DNA of 64,000 bases from Strigamia acuminata (taxonomy: Eukaryota; Arthropoda; Chilopoda; Geophilomorpha; Linotaeniidae), in assembly GCA_949358305.1 (NCBI GenBank), contig OX442315.1, positions 10,938,427 to 11,002,426 of the forward strand. Reading direction: 5' to 3'. Below are positions 20,407 to 31,331 of the stretch, piece by piece (positions within the stretch are counted from its first letter, which is position 1; each line of letters opens with the position of its first letter). The notes under the pieces were generated by a model that was given only the letters and a program-made list of their open reading frames with translations, searched no databases and was not told the origin of the DNA. The position numbers and the translations under genes were made by a program.

Positions 20407-21022
20407 GTAGAATCCAATCGTTTAAATCGTATATCTCAAGTTCCTGGCTTCTTTGAAAATGTGTTTGAAAATATGTTGCAAGTTGAAATAAAGAGACGTG
20501 TTGCCAATATGAATTTTGTACACTCACTGGGGTTAAACTTTATTGTCTTCAAAAAAGATATATACAAAACCGCTCCTATTGGAGCACCACTAATCCGATA
20601 ATTGGCTTCAGCTGCATTCCTAGAAGGAGAGCTGAAGCCAGGTCATGTGACAATAATCTAACCCTCTTTAAATAAAAGGTTAATGACACTAAATGTGAAA
20701 GATAAACATGTTAAAATTGAATACAAAATATTAGATTGAGTTTTACAGAATAATAAAACAATGGAACATTAAAAGGAGTATATAAAATCAAATAAACGAC
20801 ATTAAAACACTAGAATAATTGGATAAACCATACAACACTAAATGCAAGGTCAGCAAATACAAATGAAATATAAATGAGCAAATGACACTGAATATTACAT
20901 CAAAACAAATAAAAATACACAAATGTTAAATGTAGAATCAAAGGAAATAAAATACACAAATATTAAATAAAATCAACACATTAAAGGGAATGTGAACCTG
21001 GAGTAAAACGCCAGTTTTCACA
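20406..21022 (-). repeat. Bel 3' LTR (left copy of the duplicated block)
   Basis: 617 bp, TG...CA ends, the same as 30715-31331 and 36643-37259. Confidence 0.9.
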
Positions 21023-24000
21023 CTCCCCCCGCGCCGATCTCACTTTGAACCTCCAAATGGACCAAGCGCTGAATCGGACGCCTCAACTTAGCCCCACCCG
21101 AAGTGACAAGCTCACATGATCGGACTTTGCCATCTCTTCCAACGCGCACTTCAGTGATACGGCCCATCTTCCACTGGAGCCGGGGTCGGCCTTGTTCTTC
21201 AACTAACACGACATCGCCTACTTTCAATTCGAGGAGTCCCGACCTTCCAGACTGTGTTTTCAAGTCTGTTAGGTATTCTTTTTGCCAACGACTCCAAAAA
21301 GAAAGCAGGGTTCTTTGACGATGACGCCATTGTCGGATAAAAACTTCTTGTGTCGGCTCGATTTGGTTGATGTAACTAGGGTCCGGCAAGAATGTAACTC
21401 TTTCTCCCGTCAAGAAATGGGCAGGAGTTAGGCTTTCAGGTTCATCGGGCTTCTCATAAACGTAGGTTAGCGGACGATGATTCAACACAGCTTCCACTTG
21501 GGTGAGGAGAGTGTTCAATTGGAAAAAGTTTAATGATGCAGTCCCAATAATTTTCTTTAAGCAGGATTTGACTGTCTTCACCATCCTTTCCCAAAATCCC
21601 CCCCACCACGGGCTATGTTCAACTATAAACTTCCAATTGATCCCCTTGTTGCATAGATAATTCTTGAACGACTCATCCTTGGTATTGTTCAATAATGCAG
21701 CCAATTCTTTGTTGGTACGGCGAAAAGTTGTCCCGTTGTCGCTATATAATGTCTTTGGTAGTCCACGGCGACTCACAAATCGTTCGAACGCGTCGACAAA
21801 ATCAGGTGTGTTGAGCGAGGGCACCAATTCGAGATGCACCGCTCGGATGTTAGCACAAGTAAACAATGCGATGTATGCCTTTGTTTTGCGTCCTCTTATG
21901 TACAGGGGTCCCGCGAAGTCGACTCCTGTGACCGCAAATGGCTCGCAACGGGTGATTCTGTCAAATGGCAGCAATCCGGGTGATTCTTGCATCAATTTTC
22001 CCTGCACCTTCTTGCACGTGATACATCGACTTAATGTTGACTTCAAGGTTCTCCTTGCGGCTGGTGTCCAGTATGATTCTCTAAATTGGGCGAGCGTTGC
22101 TGTCAAGCCGCAGTGGAGAACCTGGGAATGAGAATGCGAAAATATTAGTTTGGTCAATTCGCATTTTTGTGGTAACACGATAGGTTGTGTTGCTGTTTGT
22201 TCATCTTTGGAGGTTTGTAGTCTGGTCCTCAGTCTCATTACTCCATTTGCATCGATGAACGGGTTGAGCAGCTTTAATTTGGATGCTGCCATCAATGGTT
22301 TCCCCTCGGTCAGTTGCTTCATTTCTGCGGCGTAGTGTTGCCGTTGTGAAGCGATGATCAATTTTTGCTTTGCCGTCACGAGTTCCTCTGCATTCAAAAC
22401 CCCTTGTTGACGATGTCCGCTGTCTGCTTTTTGTTTTGAGTTGTGTGCAAAACGATAGCACCAGGCCCACACTCGACATGTGCGTAAATATGACCTGGAA
22501 ATTGGAAATGCAAAATTTTGATTATTTTTTTGTTGAACTGCATTCGCGTGGGTTTCTCCGCTTGGCTCCTCGTGTTCGTCAGCCTCGCTGTCCAATTCGT
22601 CTGGGTCTATGGTTAATTCCATCTTATTATTTGGCCAGTTCTCTTGTTCTTCACTTAGCCATTTTGGCCCTTTCCACCACAGTTCGTCATTTGTCAGCTC
22701 CGCTGCATCAATGCCTCTTGTCAGTCGATCGGCTGGATTTTCCGGGCCCGCGACGTGTTTCCATGCCTTTACATGCGATTTTTCTCTGATTTCGATCGCC
22801 CGGTTGTTTATAAATGTTGGTGGCCGCTTGGATGTGTTTGTTATCCAATGCAAGCAGATCTGACTGTCGGTCCAGTAATGGTATCGGTTGCAGTCCATCA
22901 CCTCTATTAATTGGTCTCTGAGGCGTACTGCAAGAAGGGCGCCCATTAGTTCTAGCTTGGGCAGCGTCAATGGTTTTACTGGAGCCACTCTAGATTTAGA
23001 AAATAAAAAACTTATTATTATTAAATTTTCTTCCTTTCTGCGCATATAAGCCACAGTGCCATAAGCTCTCGGGCTGGCGTCGCAGAATATGTGAATTTCG
23101 TTTTCTTGATGTGGCTTAAATCCAATCCATCTTGGCAGTTGGACTTCTCTCAAATTGGGGATTTGTTTCGCCCATTTTTCCCAAATTTCTTGCATTTCTT
23201 CATTTAATTTTTCGTCCCACTTCAATTTTCTTAGCCATAAAGTTTGGAAAAAAATCTTTGCCGTGATGGTGAAGGGACTCGCAAAACCCAATGGGTCGAA
23301 AATCTGTGCTGTTATGCATATGACTCTTCGTTTGGTGATTTGTTTGGTTCCAACGTCTTCTGCAATTTCTACAGCCAGGCCTATCTGGTCTGAGCTTGGA
23401 CTCCATCGCAATCCCAAAACCTTGGTTTCCTCGTCGTTCATCAAGTCGCGGTCGGATGGGACTTCTCGTCGTATTATTGCTCGCAATTTGGTCGAATTTG
23501 TCTGCCATTTCACGAACTCCATTCCCGCTGCGGCCATGATGACGCGCGCCTGTCGAAAAATTTCTTCTGCCCTTTTCTCGCTGTCCAGGGAAGATATCAA
23601 ATCGTCCATATAAAGAAATCGATTTATGAATTCGACGGCTAGTGGAAATTCGTCTTTAAATTTCCTCAAATGGTGCTTTATGGTCGCACTCAGCAGGAAT
23701 GGGCTGGGGGCGGCTCCGAACAGCACTCGAGTTTGGCGCAAAATCTTGATTATTGCTCGTCCAATTCCGTCCCACAGCTCATCGACCCAAAAAAAACGTG
23801 TTGCATCGCGATCCCTCATGGCAATCTCTATCTGATGAAATGCTTTCTTGATATCGGTTATTAATGCAAACTCATGAATTCGAAACTTCAGCAAAACAAA
23901 AATCAAAGATGGGAGTAGATTGGCTCCCTTTGATAAACAGTCATTTAGAGACAATTGGCCCTTTTTATGTGAAGAAGCGTCGAATACTATTCGCAATTTG

Positions 24001-24883
24001 GTCGTCACTCGATCTTCCTTGACCACAGGCCTGTGTGGCATGTAGTAAACGGGACCGGGAATTTCGCCTTTTGGCACCTCTTCAACAATGTTCTGCTCGA
24101 TCTGCTCATCAATGACTTTTTTATACTCGAGATATAAATTGGGCTGCTTACGGAAACGACGTATCAAATTGAGAAATCTCTGCTCGGCGATTTGGTAGTT
24201 GTCAGCGAGCTCATCTGGATTCACTGTCCACGGTAATTGGACGGAATAATGGCTTCCTGTCCAGTTGATGGTTTGGTCGAATTTTTTCATTATTTCCTCA
24301 TCTCCCGTGGTGGTCATGGACTCGTGCTGGACTCCAATCGATTCGAGCTCCCAAAATTTTCGTAGCAGGTCGTCTGTGGAAGGAATAATAGTTATTTTGT
24401 TGGCTTGTGTCGGCGACGCGATGAGCTGTGTCCCCTGCGTCGTTTGTCCGTGCAACGTCCATCCCAAAATTGTGTTTACAGCAGCCAAATTTTCCTCGAT
24501 AAATTTGGATTGACCCGTGGTAATTTTGTTGTAATGATCCACGCCAAGCAGAATGTCTACTTCGCTCGAATGCAAGGCGGCCTGTCTGCAGTTCACTTGG
24601 ATTCCCAAGTCTTTTAATTTGCTGCTTAACTGGGGGGTCGGAATTTCAGTTGGAGTGGTCGTGCATCGTGGCGTTTCAATTGCGTCGATTAATATGGCTG
24701 GAGATGTTCCATTGATCGGTTGTATCTTCACCTGGACTCGGTTTCTCACTTCCATCTTGGGATGCTGACCAAAAGTGGCGAGGTTTATTTTTTCCGTGCC
24801 CAATTTCTTCAATTTCAATTTCTGGGCCACGTCGGCGCGAATAAATGTGCGTTGCGCTCCGCCGTCTATGTAGCAGACACCCT
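21018..24883 (-). CDS. Bel-Pao pol, partial (3' part)
   Basis: Continuous frame running out of the gap at 24883 and ending at 21018. It carries the second half of the protease region, RT with YMDD, RNase H, the integrase HHCC region and DDE core, and the C-terminal domain. It is identical to the matching part of 31327-36597, where the domains are described. The Met at 24830 is internal, not the start. Confidence 0.9.
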
Positions 24884-25083
24884 NNNNNNNNNNNNNNNNN
24901 NNNNNNNNNNNNNNNNNNNNNNNNNNNNNNNNNNNNNNNNNNNNNNNNNNNNNNNNNNNNNNNNNNNNNNNNNNNNNNNNNNNNNNNNNNNNNNNNNNNN
25001 NNNNNNNNNNNNNNNNNNNNNNNNNNNNNNNNNNNNNNNNNNNNNNNNNNNNNNNNNNNNNNNNNNNNNNNNNNNNNNNNNNN
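24884..25083. other. Assembly gap, 200 N
   Basis: Exactly 200 unknown bases, a round placeholder size used by scaffolders. The flanks are the end and the start of the same 10,109-bp sequence, so the true gap is probably a negative (overlapping) one. Confidence 0.97.
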
Positions 25084-25505
25084 GTTGTAAACTCTGAGCG
25101 AACAGACCATGGGGTATATACCTCGTGTATGTAAAGTGGGAGACGTTTGGTTAACGTTGTTTTAAGGCATACAGCAGGCGGCAGCTCAACTGTAATGATA
25201 GTGGCGCATTCTGGCGGCCAAAATTCAAAATGTTACTGCATTGTTAGAGAAAGTCGAATGTGAAATGACGTCGTATGAATAAATGAAGTTCGGCATTCAA
25301 AAGCTGAGAATTTTAATGAAGCCAGTAAGAAATACACAGTTTACAGTAAGTACATCTTATTTTTATCCCATCTTTTCTTGATGCACGTACTGTACAGCGA
25401 AGGTTAATGTGTGAAGATGCACTTTACATACAGATTTGTTTTGATTCCACTTATTCTTATTTGTTTATTTTCTTGTTTAATTAAATCAAAAATGTACGTT
25501 TACTG

Positions 25506-26119
25506 CTAAATTGTGTTCGCAATCTGTATATCCAAGTTCCTACTCTCGGCGTAAGTGACAATTTCAATAAAAGTCTCACTGTCTCTCACAAAATCCAGAA
25601 AATAATTGAATGAATTCAACGGTCTTTGCATATCCAACAATTAATTCCTTGATCGACTTGTAACTAATCGATTTGCAAAACCTAACTGGTAAATATTTCA
25701 AACTCTTAAACGTGCTCAATCGAACATGTTTTGAAACCAACAGGTCAGAAAACCATCGCAATTAAAAAATTTCAAACTTTCTAAATCCTGACATAACATC
25801 AACATCATGTCCACTTGTGATTCGCTTATGTCTAATGTCGTTGTACACGCGACCTCCAGACAACGCAAATCCTTGAACGGCGAATGCCTTGACGAGACAC
25901 TACCGTCAGTTCCGTCAGAAAAGCGACATCCACGAAATTGTAAATTCTCCAACAGTGGACAGCAATCATCTATACGTCTAAGTTTGACATCCCTAAAACT
26001 TGACTCGTTTAGTTGTTGTAATTTGTTTTGATTGTGGTCAACACCTGTTTCACGTCCTCAATTTCTGAAAAAGATAAATAAGTTAGCTTAAATTTGGGAA
26101 AGTGGCAAATTTATGGTTT
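25506..26119 (-). pseudogene. LRR C-terminal fragment (duplicate of 15197-15810)
   Basis: Identical to 15197-15810, with the same frameshifts and stops. Probably the same locus assembled twice. Confidence 0.8.
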
Positions 26120-26151
26120 GTTAGCTTATAATGTTTATTTTTTATCGTATC

Positions 26152-26595
26152 ACCTAGGACGATCATCTACAGGACTTCACATCTAGCACAATTTGATTAC
26201 AAGACTTTAAAGCGATTCTGTTTTGTGATCGTAGCGCCATCCAGTCGAAACGGCACAAAACGACGTTAATTTGCGGGCAAATGGCGGACAACTGACATGA
26301 CATCGCGCATTTGAATTTTTAGAGGACATTTATATTTTATGTTTAAGTTAAAAATAATATCTGAAAATTATTTATTACATTTTTAGATATTATTTTTAAA
26401 TCAAACGTTAAATAAAATTGAACTACGTTATAACATCCTCTAAAGATGTAAATGTGGGATGTCAATTGTCCGCCATTTGTCCGCAAAAAGTTTTAACAAT
26501 GCAACGACAGATTGCTCCTTCTTCGCATTTGTACGGGACAACTTAGATTTCAAAAAAATGGCGGATGTGAAGTCCTGTAGGTAATCGTCCTAGGT
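26152..26595. mobile_element. Fold-back MITE (duplicate of 15843-16286)
   Basis: Same TIRs and internal palindromic structure as the copy at 15843; part of the probable contig overlap. Confidence 0.8.
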
Positions 26596-26763
26596 TCCAA
26601 TAAACATGGTGTTGGATTGTCACCCTACATCAAAAACGTACTCTTTTCTTGTAAAAAAAATTAAAACATAGGAATAAAATATTTCTTGTGTGTTATCGTT
26701 AGATTTTATTTCAATTCACCCTGTATAAATTATTAATTTCTTTGAGTATGTGCAGGATGTAAT

Positions 26764-28122
26764 TCATATTATGTATTCGTCCGTAATCTGGATATCCAAG
26801 TTCTTACCTTTGACGTAGGAGTCAATTTCAACGAAGATTGCATCATCTATGTTACTACAACAAAAACAATTTATCGCATTTAATGGTCCGTGCATATCCA
26901 ACATTTGTTTGATCGAACTCAAAGTAATCGAGTTACAAGAAGTAAGCGATAGAAATTTCAGATTTTTAAATGTGCCCAATCGAACATGTTTTGAAACCAA
27001 TTGGTCAGAAAATTCTTCGCAACAAACTATTTTTAAACTTTCTAAATTCTGACAAAGCAACAACAACTTGTCGGTTACCGATCTTTCAAAATTCCACATG
27101 TAATTTAATTGTAGACGATGAAGGTTCTTGTAAGAAGGAATATGCTCAGCCGAATGCCGTAAAGAGACAGTATCGTCATTTTCATTAGAAAAGAGACATC
27201 TAATTAATTCTAAACTCTCAAGCAGTGGACAGCAATTACCAATAAGTCCAATCTTGACAAGTGCACAGTCGTACAGACCTAGACTAGTTATTCGTAGAAA
27301 TTTGTCTTGTGTGTGGTTCAAGATCGATCCCACGTCCAAAATTTGTCTAATAGAAAATGTGCATAAATTGGGAAAAGCGGCGGTGACAGTGGCGATCGTT
27401 TGGACATGATTATTATAAAACCAACACTCTTTGAGGGAATAAGTGCGCAGTGGTTCGTTCGAAACGATTTGTTTTTCTAACAAGCAAAATAACCCATCCC
27501 AACAACTATGTTTGAAATCTTTTAAAAGCGGCATTTGGTTTAGAATGGCTAAACAACCCTCGGCTGTCACCCCGGTATCTTCAATGTTTAAATACTGCAG
27601 TTTCATGTTGCTAAATGAAGGGACCGAATAATCAGAAACGGTACGGCATTCCGCCAAGATGAGGTACTGTAAAAGCGGACAATGTTTACCGATTGCCGCG
27701 ACAACTCGGTCAGTGCATTCTAATCTTTCAACGAGGCTTAGACATTCAAGTTTCGGCGAACGTTGCAGCAGTTTGATCAAAGCAGCAGCAGTGAATTTCA
27801 GTCCCGATTTATCTGAATTTCGAATTTTATCCAAGTTTAGAGCTACGAGGTTTTTACAAACGTCGCTTATTCTCGACAATAGAGGCCCAATGGGAAGATC
27901 AAACTTGTGCAGATCGACGAGTAATCGTGTGCCCGAATTAATAAAAATGGTCGAAGGTAGAAGTTGTTCGGTACTTGTAAAGTGATGACAGAGTCGAAGA
28001 TAAATTGCTTCGATAAATACGCTAGGGTATTGCGTTAATTGATGTTTGATTACGTCAAAATCGATGGTTGCTTTGGTCAAACACAGATGTTCGAGACTCG
28101 AAGCTGATTTCCTGTACGGCAT
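26764..28122 (-). CDS. LRR protein, 452 aa (duplicate of 16455-17813)
   Basis: Its translation is identical to that of 16455-17813, described there. It lies within the probable contig overlap, so it should count as one gene with that entry. Two genuinely tandem copies of equal sequence remain possible only if the duplication is real and very recent. Confidence 0.8.
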   Translation of the reverse strand: MPYRKSASSLEHLCLTKATIDFDVIKHQLTQYPSVFIEAIYLRLCHHFTSTEQLLPSTIFINSGTRLLVDLHKFDLPIGPLLSRISDVCKNLVALNLDKIRNSDKSGLKFTAAALIKLLQRSPKLECLSLVERLECTDRVVAAIGKHCPLLQYLILAECRTVSDYSVPSFSNMKLQYLNIEDTGVTAEGCLAILNQMPLLKDFKHSCWDGLFCLLEKQIVSNEPLRTYSLKECWFYNNHVQTIATVTAAFPNLCTFSIRQILDVGSILNHTQDKFLRITSLGLYDCALVKIGLIGNCCPLLESLELIRCLFSNENDDTVSLRHSAEHIPSYKNLHRLQLNYMWNFERSVTDKLLLLCQNLESLKIVCCEEFSDQLVSKHVRLGTFKNLKFLSLTSCNSITLSSIKQMLDMHGPLNAINCFCCSNIDDAIFVEIDSYVKGKNLDIQITDEYII

Positions 28123-29353
28123 GTTTGTGCTTGATTAGGACGTCGTTGAAAATTGTTAGCGCACAGACCATTTCTGTATACAATGTGGAAGACGTTGGGA
28201 TAACGTTTGTATACGGTCGGCTTACGCTACGGGGTTTTCTACAATTTGTCATTTTTGTTACCGTAACTAAAGTGTTAGCCAAAACGAAAAGAATTAAGTA
28301 TAAACAAATATGGCTGCATATTTTAACTTTAAAAAATTTATTTTAAAACTTGTAGGTGTATATTTCATGTGTAAATCTGTATTTCCTTCAGCAGATATGT
28401 GTTTTCTCGTACAAGAATTCATTATTTTTATTTTTACCGTGTTGAATGCAATTGTGTGCAGACCTTCATTACTTCTCTGCGTGGTGTGTAATGGAGTGAA
28501 TGAGTTAGGATGATGACGAGTTCAAATGATATTGAAATGAGTGGCTCATTCACATGCAAAGGGGCTGCAGAAGGCAGTGTCACAAAAAGGTAAAACAATA
28601 CAATGAGATTGATAAGTCATTACAAATGCAAAAGATGGGAATGGAGCAGTGTGTCGACTATTTGAATTGCGGGGCTTTAAACCGATGGGTCATATTCGAA
28701 ATGTTATTTATAATTTCGATGTAATGTTGTGAAGTCTGCGACATCAATTTGTATACATTTCGTGTATTTTGGATTATAATTATAATTATTAAATCTCAAG
28801 ATTTATTGTAAGTAAAAAGGGGTTTACATTTTTTAAATCAGGAACAAAGGGTTAAAATTGAGAAAATATGACAAATAACACGACTTCCGTTTATAAACTT
28901 GTCTTTACACCCATAAGCGTGTTTTATTTTAAGCGGCAAGCAAATTCTGTAAAAAAGCATAAATATATACAGTTATGATTTTAAATAATCATAAATTCGA
29001 TCTATGACATTTCAAATTTTTTTCTGGAAAAAGATTCAGCGGGGGCAGAGTAGTAACTGTGCCGCAACGTTGATCTATGTGGGAAGACGATTGTTTGTTG
29101 TTGTGCCATTTCTTGATGAGATATGCTGTTTATTCCTGCAATTGTTTTATATTGTTTATTCTGGTTATTTGTCCAATGAGCATGGTGTTGGATTGTCCCC
29201 CTGCATCAAAAAAGTACTCTTTTCTTTTCAAAAAAAATTAAAAAAAATGAAAATTAATGGAATGTTTATTGCGTCGTATTGTTAGATTTTATTTCAATTC
29301 TCTCTTTATTTATTATTAATTCATTTGAGTTGTCATTATCTCCAGGATAAAAT

Positions 29354-30715
29354 TTACCTTAGCGGAATGTCTATGTTCGTAATCTGGATATCCAAGTTTT
29401 TAATTTTGACGTAGGAGTCTATTACAACGAAAGCTGAATCATCGATGTTACTGCAACGATGACAATTTAACGCATTTAATGGTCCGTGCATATCCAACAA
29501 CTCTTTGATTGAACTCAAAGTAATCGAGTTAAGCGAAGTAAGTGATAGAAACTCCAGATTTTTAAACGTGCCCAATCGAAGATGTTTCGAAACCAATTGG
29601 TCAGAAACTACATCGCAACTATCGATTTTTAAACTTTCCAAATTCTGACAAAGGAACAATAACTTATCGATTACCCGTATGTCACTATTCCACGATCTAT
29701 ATACTTGTAGACGACGAAGGTTCTTGTAAGGAATATGCTCAGCCGAATGCCGTAAAAAGACAGTATCGTCACTTTCATTAGAAATGTGACAACGACTCAA
29801 TTCTAAACTCTCAAGCAGTGGACAGCAACGATCAATAAGTCTAATCTTGACATTTGTACATTCGTGTAGACATAGACTGGTTATTCGTAGCAATTTGTGT
29901 TGTGTGTGATAAAATACCGATCGCAAGTGCAGACTTGGTGTTTGTGTAAAACGCAATTCGCATAAATTGGGGAAAGCGGCGGTGACGGTGGCGATCGTTT
30001 GGACATCATAAGAACAATACCCACACTTTTCGAGGGAATAAGTGCGCAGTGGTTCGTTCGAAATGATTTGTTGTTTTAACAAACGAAATAACTTACACCA
30101 GTGACGATGTTTGAAATCTTTTAAAAGCGGCAGTTGGTTTAGAATGGCTAAACAACCCTCGGCTGTCACCCTTGTATACATGATGTTTAAATACTGCAGT
30201 TTCATGTTGCTAAATGAAGGAACCGAATCATCAGAAACGTTTTGGCAGTCCGCCAAGTTCAGGTACTGTAAACGCGGACAATGTTCACCGATTGCGGCTA
30301 CAACTCGGTCGGTGATTTCCCGTCTGTTGCGTAGGCTTAGACGTTCAAGTTTCGGAGAACGTTGCAGCAGTTTGATCAGATCGGTGAATTTTAGACCAGA
30401 TACATTTGAATTTTGAAATTGATCCAAGTTTAAATCTACAAGGTTTTCACAAACGTCGCATATTCTCTCCAATAGAGGCCCAATTGGAAGATCAAACTTG
30501 TGCGGATCGCGAAGTAATCGAATGCCCGAATTAATAAAAATGGTCGAAGGCAGACGGCGATCGGTTCGTCTAAACTGATGACAGAGTCGAAGGTAAATTG
30601 TTTCGATAAATATTTCGCGGTATTGCGTTAATTGATATTTAATTTTGTCAAAATTGATAGTCGCTTTGGTCAAACACAGATCTTCGAGACTCGACGCTGA
30701 TTTCCTGTACGGCAT
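29354..30715 (-). CDS. LRR protein, 453 aa, Bel element inserted at its ATG
   Basis: Identical in translation to 19045-20406. Here the whole insertion is visible: the gene's second and following codons (CCG TAC AGG on the minus strand) join the Bel 3' LTR at 30715, and the original upstream spacer lies beyond the element at 37260. The target duplication CGGCA (30710-30714 and 37260-37264) covers the last bases of the ATG and the Pro codon. The LTR ends in CA, so the A required for ATG is restored and the coding frame is untouched while its promoter is displaced by 6.5 kb. The protein family is as described for 16455-17813. Confidence 0.85.
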   Translation of the reverse strand: MPYRKSASSLEDLCLTKATINFDKIKYQLTQYREIFIETIYLRLCHQFRRTDRRLPSTIFINSGIRLLRDPHKFDLPIGPLLERICDVCENLVDLNLDQFQNSNVSGLKFTDLIKLLQRSPKLERLSLRNRREITDRVVAAIGEHCPRLQYLNLADCQNVSDDSVPSFSNMKLQYLNIMYTRVTAEGCLAILNQLPLLKDFKHRHWCKLFRLLKQQIISNEPLRTYSLEKCGYCSYDVQTIATVTAAFPNLCELRFTQTPSLHLRSVFYHTQHKLLRITSLCLHECTNVKIRLIDRCCPLLESLELSRCHISNESDDTVFLRHSAEHIPYKNLRRLQVYRSWNSDIRVIDKLLFLCQNLESLKIDSCDVVSDQLVSKHLRLGTFKNLEFLSLTSLNSITLSSIKELLDMHGPLNALNCHRCSNIDDSAFVVIDSYVKIKNLDIQITNIDIPLR

Positions 30716-31331
30716 GTAGAATCCAATCGTTTAAATCGTATATCTCAAGTTCCTGGCTTCTTTGAAAATGTGTTTGAAAATATGTTGCAAGTTGAAATAA
30801 AGAGACGTGTTGCCAATATGAATTTTGTACACTCACTGGGGTTAAACTTTATTGTCTTCAAAAAAGATATATACAAAACCGCTCCTATTGGAGCACCACT
30901 AATCCGATAATTGGCTTCAGCTGCATTCCTAGAAGGAGAGCTGAAGCCAGGTCATGTGACAATAATCTAACCCTCTTTAAATAAAAGGTTAATGACACTA
31001 AATGTGAAAGATAAACATGTTAAAATTGAATACAAAATATTAGATTGAGTTTTACAGAATAATAAAACAATGGAACATTAAAAGGAGTATATAAAATCAA
31101 ATAAACGACATTAAAACACTAGAATAATTGGATAAACCATACAACACTAAATGCAAGGTCAGCAAATACAAATGAAATATAAATGAGCAAATGACACTGA
31201 ATATTACATCAAAACAAATAAAAATACACAAATGTTAAATGTAGAATCAAAGGAAATAAAATACACAAATATTAAATAAAATCAACACATTAAAGGGAAT
31301 GTGAACCTGGAGTAAAACGCCAGTTTTCACA
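30715..31331 (-). repeat. Bel 3' LTR
   Basis: 617 bp, a match to 36643-37259. It contains a perfect 10-bp stem GGCTTCAGCT/AGCTGAAGCC at 30913-30922 and 30939-30948, and a small hairpin GCTCC/GGAGC at 30881-30894. Such structures are common in LTR R regions. Confidence 0.95.

Larger units (their letters stand above)
14775..24883 (+). repeat. Left copy of an exact 10,109-bp duplication
   Basis: Matches 25084-35192 with a constant offset of 10,309. Every open frame in it recurs with the same translation at that offset, and the spot checks of spacer, MITE and LTR that I made agree. Its right end is the last base before the 200-N gap. Confidence 0.92.
20406..24883 (-). mobile_element. Bel-Pao element, cut by assembly gap
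   Basis: The 3' LTR (20406-21022) and the 3' part of pol are identical to 30715-35192 of the complete element. The sequence stops at the last base before the N gap. The truncation is an assembly edge, not a biological break. Confidence 0.9.

Noticed and set aside
24676-25110. Open frame running across the N gap
   Set aside because: Part of it is unknown bases, and its two sides are Bel pol and LRR upstream sequence that only meet because of the scaffold gap.
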